Assembly: GCA_050246735.1 (NCBI GenBank)
Contig: JBFWVM010000012.1
Location: 1 to 64,000, forward strand
Direction: 5' to 3'
DNA: 64,000 bases
Origin: Taklimakanibacter sp050246735
GTDB taxonomy: Bacteria; Pseudomonadota; Alphaproteobacteria; Rhizobiales; Aestuariivirgaceae
The stretch's first letter is position 1, and every line of letters starts with the position of its first letter. The notes under the pieces were generated by a model. That model was not told the DNA's origin and did no database searches. It worked only from the letters and a program-made list of their open reading frames with translations. Of this stretch, positions 58,195 through 64,000 are shown piece after piece. The translations under genes and the position numbers were made by a program.

Positions 58195-59106
58195 ATGAAG
58201 ATCCGCAAGCGCCATTTGCCGCCGCTCAATGCCCTTCGCGCCTTCGAGGCCGCTGCCCGGCACCTGCATCTGGGCAGGGCCGCCGACGAGCTCGCCGTGA
58301 CCCATGGGGCCGTTTCCAAGCACATCGCCAATCTGGAGGACCATCTGGGTTTTCCATTGTTCGCGCGGGCCGGCAACCGTCTGTCGCTGACCGAGCGCGG
58401 CGACAAGCTGCTCAAGGCCTCCAATGCGGCGCTCGACCAGCTCGGCTACGCGATCGCGAGGCTCGACGGGGCCGCGGTCGAGGGTGAGCTCAGAGTTTCG
58501 GTGTCCCCGGCTTTCGCGGCCAGCTGGCTGGTCCCCCGCCTCGCCGGCCTCCGCAGGCTCGCTCCCGCCCTGCGCCTCCATGTGCTTGCCTCCAACCAGG
58601 CGGATGACGTGCTCGCCGACGATACGGATGCGGCGATACGCTTCGGCAAGCCGGTCTGGAAGAATTGCGCCATCAGGCTCATCGCCCATGTGCGCTACTT
58701 CCCGGTCGCGAGCCCGAAGCTGCTCGCCGGCCCGCCGGGCCTCGCGAGGCCGGCCGATCTCGCCCGTCACACGCTCCTGTTCGACGACCCGGAAGGCGAG
58801 AACTGGAAGCGCTGGCTCGATCACGCCGGCCTGCGCGATGTCGAGCCGCCCGACGTCCTCTATTTCCAGGACTTCAACCATGTCCTCGCCGCGGCGCGGC
58901 ACGGCCTCGGCGTCTGTCTCGGCGATCCGATCACCGCGGGCGCCGATCTCGCGGCCGGCAGCCTGGTGCGTCCCTTCGAGCAGTCGGCCGAGGGTCTCGG
59001 CGCCTATTTCCTCATCCTGCCGCAGCTCGCCTCGCCGGGTGCCCGCCTCTTCGCCGAATGGCTGGAGGCGGAGATGGTGGGCTTCATGCCGTCACCGGCG
59101 GGCTGA
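58195..59106 (+). CDS. LysR-family transcriptional regulator (GcvA-like)
   Basis: A 303-residue regulator. The N-terminal winged helix is PPLNALRAFEAAARHLHLGRA and THGAVSKHIANLEDHLGFPLF, typical of the GcvA/AmpR branch. The C-terminal ~200 residues are the periplasmic-binding-like effector domain. It lies upstream of the dimethylarginine-dimethylaminohydrolase-like gene on the same strand (108-base gap). Since LysR regulators usually control nearby genes, that enzyme is a candidate target, though the two are not divergent. Confidence 0.9.
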   Translation: MKIRKRHLPPLNALRAFEAAARHLHLGRAADELAVTHGAVSKHIANLEDHLGFPLFARAGNRLSLTERGDKLLKASNAALDQLGYAIARLDGAAVEGELRVSVSPAFAASWLVPRLAGLRRLAPALRLHVLASNQADDVLADDTDAAIRFGKPVWKNCAIRLIAHVRYFPVASPKLLAGPPGLARPADLARHTLLFDDPEGENWKRWLDHAGLRDVEPPDVLYFQDFNHVLAAARHGLGVCLGDPITAGADLAAGSLVRPFEQSAEGLGAYFLILPQLASPGARLFAEWLEAEMVGFMPSPAG

Positions 59107-59214
59107 TCCGGCTCGGTGAGCATTTGTCACCCGGATCGCGAGCTTTAATCGCTTGCGCCGCGCCGCCGGCTCGCCCAGTTTGCGGGTCCCTGACCGATCG
59201 CCCCGGAGAGCAGC

Positions 59215-60147
59215 ATGGCCCAAGACGCAATCCCCCTTCGCGCCCGCAGGGAAGGGGGCGGAACGCCCGTGATGAAGGACTGGTATCTCAAATCGGAGAC
59301 CGGGCCCCTCAAGGACGTCTTGCTGGGGCCGGCGGAAAGCTTCCGCTGGATGGGTCTCGAGAACGCCGCCTGGTCGTCGCTGGTGCGCGACACGCTGCGC
59401 AGGGGCTACAAGTTCGACAAGCAGCTCGCCATGCGCCAGCATCGCGAGATGGTCGACGCCTATCGCGAGGCGGGCGTGACCTGTCACTTCCTGCCCGTCG
59501 ACATGAGCAATCCCTATCAGGTCTATGCCCGCGATTCGTCCTTCATGTCGCCCTATGGCGCGGTCGTCTGCCAGCTCGCCAATCCGCGCCGGCGCGGCGA
59601 ATATGCGCCGGTGCTGCGCTTCTATCTCGAGCGCGGCATCCCGATCTACGACATGGTGAGCGCCGGCAATTTCGAAGGCGGCGACTTCAACATCATCCGG
59701 CCGGGCGTGGCGCTGGTCGGCTATACCGACCACCGCTCCGAGGAAGTGGCCGCGCGCCAGGTCGCCGACTGGTTCGCGAAGGAGGGCTGGGAGATCAAAT
59801 TCGCCCCGATCGACCAGTTCTACGTCCATATCGACCTGATGGTGTGCATGCTCAACGAGCACTGCGCCGCCGTCTGCCTGGAGACGACCGAGGACGACAT
59901 CGTCCAGTGGCTCAGATCGAAGAAGATCGAGATCATTCCGGCGAGCTTCAAGGAGACGATGGCGCTCGGCTGCAATGTGGTGGCGCTCGGCAACGACAAG
60001 GTCCTGTCGACGCTCACCGCGCGCGACCTCAACGGCAAGATGCGGGCGGCGGGCTTCGAGGTCTATGATCCCGACATGAGCATGTTCATCCAGGCGGGCG
60101 GCGGCGTGCATTGCATGTGCCAGCCGCTGCGCCGGGAAGCTGCATGA
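59215..60147 (+). CDS. Amidinotransferase/dimethylarginine dimethylaminohydrolase-like enzyme
   Basis: A 310-residue enzyme of the guanidine-modifying superfamily. Likely catalytic residues are Asp107 (YARDSSF), Glu154-Gly-Gly-Asp (FEGGDF), His205 (YVHIDLMVCM) and nucleophile Cys300 near the end (GGVHCMCQPL). Members hydrolyse or transfer the amidino group of arginine derivatives (methylarginines, arginine, agmatine). Exact substrate not assigned. The gene ends 40 bases before an IscR-type box that belongs to the TonB receptor gene. Confidence 0.85.
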   Translation: MAQDAIPLRARREGGGTPVMKDWYLKSETGPLKDVLLGPAESFRWMGLENAAWSSLVRDTLRRGYKFDKQLAMRQHREMVDAYREAGVTCHFLPVDMSNPYQVYARDSSFMSPYGAVVCQLANPRRRGEYAPVLRFYLERGIPIYDMVSAGNFEGGDFNIIRPGVALVGYTDHRSEEVAARQVADWFAKEGWEIKFAPIDQFYVHIDLMVCMLNEHCAAVCLETTEDDIVQWLRSKKIEIIPASFKETMALGCNVVALGNDKVLSTLTARDLNGKMRAAGFEVYDPDMSMFIQAGGGVHCMCQPLRREAA

Positions 60148-60187
60148 TCCGGAAGTCTCAATTCTGGGTGAGATCACGGGTATTTAG

Positions 60188-60212
60188 ATACTTGACTATT
60201 TTAGTCGGATAC
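60188..60212 (+). promoter_or_regulatory. IscR type-1-like operator of the TonB receptor gene
   Basis: A 25-bp site with ATACTTGACT on the left and AGTCGGATAC on the right, and an AT-rich centre, matches the E. coli IscR type-1 consensus at 23 of 25 positions. It shares TTGACT and TAGTCGGATA with the suf operator at 33681-33705. It lies 100 bases upstream of the receptor start; TTGACT can double as a -35 element. This predicts Fe-S/iron-dependent repression of the receptor by the suf-linked Rrf2 regulator. Confidence 0.8.
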
Positions 60213-60311
60213 TTTTAGTAGGCGGTCGGCCGGATCGTTGACGGCCTCCGCCAGCAAGGGACTCCTCCGTCCGGTAGCCAGCCTGTCGATGGTTCAGGGG
60301 AGAGGGGTCTC

Positions 60312-62516
60312 ATGGGACGCACCATTTGTTTACGGCCGTGGCTGCTGGCGACGGTCGCCGTCATAGCCTGTTCGGGGCCGGCGCTCGGCCAGGAGGCGCA
60401 GCAGCAGGAACAAGCCGCGCAGGAGGCCGGAACCGACGGCGGCCTTCTCGACCAGATCACCATCGTCGCCTCGAAATTCGACGAGGAGGTGATCCGCTCG
60501 ATGACCTCGACCAGCGTCGTGAGCGGCGAGAAGCTTCAGCAGAAGCAGCCTTCCAACATCCGGCAGATTCTGACGGGCGTGCCTGGCGTCGCGACCGCCG
60601 GGACGCAGGACCAGACCGGCCTCGGCACCAGCATCAACATCCGCGGGCTTCAGGATTTCGGCCGCGTCGCCATGATCACCGACGGGGCCCGCAACAACTT
60701 CGCCCGCAACGAGCATGGCAGCGCCAGCGCCACCTGGATCGAGCCTGAGCTTCTCAAGCAGGTGACCGTGGTCAGGGGGCCCGTCGCCAACATCTACGGG
60801 TCGGGCGCCATTGGCGGCGTCGTCGTCTTTGAGACGAAATCGGCCGGCGACTTCCTGCGCGAGGGCGAGCAGTATGGCGGCTCGCTCAAGGGTGGCTATG
60901 AGACCAATGGCGATGGCTATCTCACCAGCGTCACCGGCGCCATCAGGCCGGTTGAGGCCTTCGACGTGCTCGGCAATTTCACCTATCGCGAGCGCGACGA
61001 CTACAAAGGCGGCGACGGCGACACGGTCGAGGACACCAATTACGAAGTCAGGGCCGGGCTGCTCAAGAGCGTCATCCGCCCGGCCGACGGCCATGAGATC
61101 ACGCTCGGCTGGATCGGCAACCGCAATGACTGGCAGGAGCCCTCCGCCTCGCTGCCGCAGGAGACCGATCTCAAGGAAGACATCTTCACCGGCAAGTATC
61201 GCTACACCGATCCCAATTCGCCCTGGATCGACTTCACCCTGAGCGGCTATGTCAACAACACCTCGATGGACCAGACGGCGCTCGATGATGCCTATCGCTG
61301 GGACCAGAATGGTGCGGGCTGGGTGCTGGTGCCCGAAGGCGCCAGGCGCAGTTTCGACCTGACGACCACCGGCTTCGACGTCAACAATGTGTCGCGCTTC
61401 GAGACCGGCGCCGTCCGCCACACGCTGACCTATGGCGGCGACTGGTTCGAGGACGACGTGACCGTCAAGGACCCCTTTGGCAGCGTCTATGTCTACAGTC
61501 CTTCGGGCGTGCGCGAAGTGTGGGGCGGCTTCATCCAGGACAAGCTGGAATTCTCCGACTGGCTGGAGATCGTAGGCGGGGTCCGCTATGATTCCTATCG
61601 TCTCGAAAGCGATGACGGCGACATCGAAAGCGAGGACGACCGCCTGTCGCCACGCATCACGGCGGGTGTGAGGCCCTTTGAATCTACCGGCCTGCGCGGC
61701 CTTCAGATCTATGGTACCTATGCCGAAGGCTATCGCTCGCCGAGCATCAACGAGACGCTGATATCCGGCGACCATCCGGCGGGTGTGGTCTTTCCGTTCC
61801 TGCCCAACCCCGGCCTCACGCCGGAGACGGCGCATCTGTTCGAGGTGGGCGTCAACTACAAGCGCGACGGCCTCTTCACCGCCGATGACGGCATCCGCAT
61901 CAAGGCGGCCGTGTTCCACAACACCGTCAATGACTATATCGGCACGGCCACCCTGTCGGCTTTTCCACCCAATGCGGAATGCAGCTTCCTGCCGGCGCCC
62001 CCGCCGCCCGATAATCCCGATGGCGGTGGCATTCCCATCTGCTACCAGTTCCAGAACTTCGACGAGGTCGTCATCAAGGGCATCGAGTTCGAAGCCGTCT
62101 ATGATGCGGGACGTTTCTTCGCCGGGCTGTCGGGCACTTTTCTCCAGACCGACAACAAGGAAGACGACACCGACCTGCTGACGCAGCCTCAGGACACGCT
62201 CTTCGCCTTTGCCGGCATGCGCTTCTTCGACAACCGCGCCGTGGTCGGGGCCGAGATCCAGCACCTGTTCGAAGACGATCGCACAAGGCTCGATGCGGAG
62301 ACGGCCCTCAAGGAGAATGTCGACATCGACGGCGAGACACTGGTGAACGTCTTCGCCGGCTACCAGGTCACCGACGACTTCCGCATGGATCTCCGGCTGG
62401 AGAATCTCTTCGACCGCAACTACACCAACTATCTGAACGAGGCGGTCGAGGTCGGCGAATTTCTGGAGCCCGGCTTCAACGCCAAGATCTCGGCGACCTG
62501 GCGCTTCGGCGGCTGA
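60312..62516 (+). CDS. TonB-dependent hemoglobin/transferrin/lactoferrin-family receptor
   Basis: A 734-residue outer-membrane receptor. Signal peptide about 1-26 (ATVAVIACSGPALGQ); TonB-box region near DQITIVASKFDEEV; plug domain about 50-170 (RQILTGVPGVATAG, INIRGLQDFGRVAMITDGAR, VTVVRGPVANIYGSGAIGGVV); beta-barrel to the C-terminus, ending with aromatic-terminal WRFGG. The family imports heme or iron from host-like proteins or heme; the real ligand is unknown, and no heme-import operon (hmu/bhu) is adjacent. The upstream IscR-type box and a terminator at 62541-62573 define a single-gene unit. Confidence 0.93.
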   Translation: MGRTICLRPWLLATVAVIACSGPALGQEAQQQEQAAQEAGTDGGLLDQITIVASKFDEEVIRSMTSTSVVSGEKLQQKQPSNIRQILTGVPGVATAGTQDQTGLGTSINIRGLQDFGRVAMITDGARNNFARNEHGSASATWIEPELLKQVTVVRGPVANIYGSGAIGGVVVFETKSAGDFLREGEQYGGSLKGGYETNGDGYLTSVTGAIRPVEAFDVLGNFTYRERDDYKGGDGDTVEDTNYEVRAGLLKSVIRPADGHEITLGWIGNRNDWQEPSASLPQETDLKEDIFTGKYRYTDPNSPWIDFTLSGYVNNTSMDQTALDDAYRWDQNGAGWVLVPEGARRSFDLTTTGFDVNNVSRFETGAVRHTLTYGGDWFEDDVTVKDPFGSVYVYSPSGVREVWGGFIQDKLEFSDWLEIVGGVRYDSYRLESDDGDIESEDDRLSPRITAGVRPFESTGLRGLQIYGTYAEGYRSPSINETLISGDHPAGVVFPFLPNPGLTPETAHLFEVGVNYKRDGLFTADDGIRIKAAVFHNTVNDYIGTATLSAFPPNAECSFLPAPPPPDNPDGGGIPICYQFQNFDEVVIKGIEFEAVYDAGRFFAGLSGTFLQTDNKEDDTDLLTQPQDTLFAFAGMRFFDNRAVVGAEIQHLFEDDRTRLDAETALKENVDIDGETLVNVFAGYQVTDDFRMDLRLENLFDRNYTNYLNEAVEVGEFLEPGFNAKISATWRFGG

Positions 62517-62540
62517 CACATCCCGGGGAGGCCCCGGCGG

Positions 62541-62573
62541 TGACCGCGCTCAGTGCGCGGTCATCTGCTTTTT
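62541..62573 (+). terminator. Intrinsic terminator of the TonB receptor gene
   Basis: TGACCGCGC (62541-62549), a 5-base loop and GCGCGGTCA (62555-62563) form a perfect 9-bp stem; TCTGCTTTTT follows. It starts 24 bases after the receptor stop. It overlaps the last codons of the convergent gene ending at 62550. Confidence 0.75.
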
Positions 62574-62882
62574 GAGCGCGGCCTTGCTCGTGGCGAGGGC
62601 CGCGCGCACGTCCTCGGGCGCGAGCCCATGCTCTCCGGCGCGCGCGACCACGGTCTCGAACTGCGGCCGGCAGGCGGCGAAGCTCGCTTCCGCCGCCGCC
62701 TCCCTGTCGGCCTTCATCTGCCGCTCGGCCTTGTAGGCCGCGGCTGCGCATTGCTGCCAGCTCTTGATCGCCCGGGTGATTTGCGGCGGCAGCGTCGGCT
62801 TTGCTAGGAGAGGGCCGGAAGACAGAAGGACGGCAAGAGCCAGGAGGCCCGGTCTGAAGGTCACGATGAATTTCCCTGTCAT
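62550..62882 (-). CDS. Small exported hypothetical protein
   Basis: A 110-residue protein from ATG 62882 with a signal peptide (LLALAVLLSSGPLLA) and a mature part containing two cysteines (SWQQCAAAAYKAERQMK and SFAACRPQFETVV) in a helical, Ala/Lys/Glu-rich context. Function unknown. The frame extends upstream to 63086 but that part overlaps the flavoprotein gene and is not credible. It ends within the terminator of the TonB receptor. Confidence 0.6.
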   Translation of the reverse strand: MTGKFIVTFRPGLLALAVLLSSGPLLAKPTLPPQITRAIKSWQQCAAAAYKAERQMKADREAAAEASFAACRPQFETVVARAGEHGLAPEDVRAALATSKAALKKQMTAH

Positions 62883-62927
62883 GCTCCGGCATCTTAGCCG
62901 CGGCGTCTTCCCTGGCAATGCCGGCGC

Positions 62928-64000
62928 ATGAATTTTCGTGTCGATATCGTCGGCGCCGGACCGTCCGGCCTGATGGCCGCCGAGGTCCTGGCGCGAGGCG
63001 GCGTCAAGGTCAGGGTGATCGACCATATGGCCTCGCCGGCGCGCAAGTTCCTGATGGCGGGCCGCGGCGGCCTCAATCTCACCCATTCAGAAGAGCTTGA
63101 GCGCTTCCTCGATCGCTACGGCGCGGCGCGGCCCGTCCTCGAGCCCGCCATTCGCGCTTTCCCGCCGCAGGCGCTGATCGCCTGGTGCAACGGGCTCGGC
63201 GTGGAGACCTTCGTCGGCTCGTCGGGCCGGGTGTTCCCGAAAACCATGAAGGCCTCGCCGCTGCTGCGCGCCTGGCTGCGGCGGCTCGACGGCCTGGGTG
63301 TCGAGCTCGCGCCGAGGACGCGCTGGACGGGCGGGAAGAGGGGCGATGCCATGATCCTGGCGCTCGGCGGCGCGAGCTGGCCGCGCCTCGGCTCCGACGC
63401 GCAATGGGCCGACGCTCTTGTCCGCCGCGGCATTCGGGTGAACCCGTTCATCCCCGCCAATTGCGGCGTCACGATCCCATGGTCGCCGCATTTCCGGGAG
63501 CGTTTCGCCGGCACGCCGCTCAAGCGCATCGCGGCGACGAGCGCCGGAAGGACGGTGCGCGGCGAGGCCGTCATCACCGCGGCGGGCCTCGAGGGGGGCG
63601 TGATCTATGCGCTCGGTCCCGAGCTGCGCCGGTCGGGCAAGCTCGCGCTCGATCTCAGGCCGGACGTGGCGCTTGCGGCCCTGGAAGAGCGTCTGGCGCG
63701 TCCGAAAGGCAAATCCTCGCAGAGCACCTGGCTGCGCAAGACAGCCGGGCTCGCGCCCGCGGCGGTCGCGCTGCTGCGCGAAGCGGGCGTGCCCGCGACG
63801 GCGGGCGCGCTCAAGGCGCTGCCCCTGACGGTGACGGGAACGGATGGCCTGGCGCGCGCCATATCTTCGGCCGGAGGCGTCGCTCTGAGCGAGATCGACC
63901 GGAATTTCGAGCTCAGGGCCTGGCCCGGCGTCCATGCCGTGGGCGAGATGCTGGATTGGGAGGCGCCGACCGGCGGCTATCTCCTGCAGGCCTGCTTTTC
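62928..64000 (+). CDS. TIGR03862-family (HI0933-like) FAD-dependent flavoprotein, 3'-truncated by window
   Basis: The frame starts at ATG 62928 and stays open for 357 codons to the window edge. The N-terminal FAD-binding motif VDIVGAGPSGLMAAEVLA and GRGGLNLTHSE are characteristic of the HI0933/BaiN-like flavoprotein family, and VHAVGEMLDWEAPTGGYLLQ near the end matches the conserved C-terminal FAD contact. Function is unknown in this TIGR03862 branch; a cytoplasmic reductase is likely. Only a short C-terminal part is missing. It is divergent from the small gene at 62550-62882. Confidence 0.9.
   Translation, partial: MNFRVDIVGAGPSGLMAAEVLARGGVKVRVIDHMASPARKFLMAGRGGLNLTHSEELERFLDRYGAARPVLEPAIRAFPPQALIAWCNGLGVETFVGSSGRVFPKTMKASPLLRAWLRRLDGLGVELAPRTRWTGGKRGDAMILALGGASWPRLGSDAQWADALVRRGIRVNPFIPANCGVTIPWSPHFRERFAGTPLKRIAATSAGRTVRGEAVITAAGLEGGVIYALGPELRRSGKLALDLRPDVALAALEERLARPKGKSSQSTWLRKTAGLAPAAVALLREAGVPATAGALKALPLTVTGTDGLARAISSAGGVALSEIDRNFELRAWPGVHAVGEMLDWEAPTGGYLLQACF

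Overview
This window is a GC-rich, single-chromosome-type stretch of an alphaproteobacterium, most likely a member of the Hyphomicrobiales (Rhizobiales) or a close relative. I infer this from gene families and local gene orders typical of that group: NDUFA12 with mlaD and DUF2155; aat-accC-accB-aroQ-dsbA-like-M48; rne-amiC-pbp1A-prfB; and a long suf operon headed by an Rrf2 regulator. I see no rRNA, tRNA, CRISPR array, insertion sequence or prophage. Gene density is high, with many 4-base ATGA/GTGA overlaps. The window starts inside nrdJ (minus strand, only the first 24 codons) and ends inside a TIGR03862-type flavoprotein gene.

Layout. 1-5.5 kb: the start of the B12-dependent ribonucleotide reductase gene with a well-built control region (two NrdR boxes, a sigma70-like promoter, a DnaA box), an S41 protease, a DHA2-type MFS exporter and a DedA/PAP2/LssY membrane fusion. 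5.6-15.1 kb: Complex I accessory subunit, mlaD, a methyltransferase, DUF2155, an amidase, then the convergent cluster aat, accC, accB, aroQ, DsbA-like and M48 protease. 15.2-23.3 kb: RNase E, a long leader region, then AmiC, PBP1A and prfB with its programmed frameshift. 23.4-33.6 kb: Rieske oxygenase, AsmA-like giant, tyrS, anmK, an ECF41 sigma factor with its carboxymuconolactone decarboxylase partner, aquaporin Z and an alpha/beta hydrolase.

33.7-40.9 kb is the iron-sulfur assembly operon: iscR-like regulator, IscS-like desulfurase, sufB, sufC, sufD, sufS, a DUF59 gene and sufA. Its promoter carries a near-consensus IscR type-1 box and an Irr-like box. The same IscR-type box recurs at 60188-60212, in front of a TonB-dependent hemoglobin/transferrin-type receptor, which places iron uptake and Fe-S assembly under one predicted regulator.

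41-51.4 kb holds a polysaccharide-type flippase, an RhlE-like helicase with a possible attenuator in its leader, a secreted protein with a duplicated two-cysteine module, an ATP-grasp protein, an unusual six-gene operon (three small membrane proteins, an APC permease, two further membrane-linked unknowns), an old yellow enzyme and an ArsR-type regulator. 51.6-64 kb has parE, a lower-GC decayed cassette (HD-phosphohydrolase remnant plus a frameshifted YwgA-like gene), several small proteins (DUF2934, KTSC, DUF1127), a glutamine amidotransferase, GNAT, thioredoxin-like, LysR, a dimethylarginine-dimethylaminohydrolase-like enzyme and the TonB receptor.

All family calls come from reading the translated sequences and recalled family motifs; no database search was run. 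The least understood parts are the six-gene operon at 46096-49433 and the decayed HD/YwgA pair at 53618-54389.
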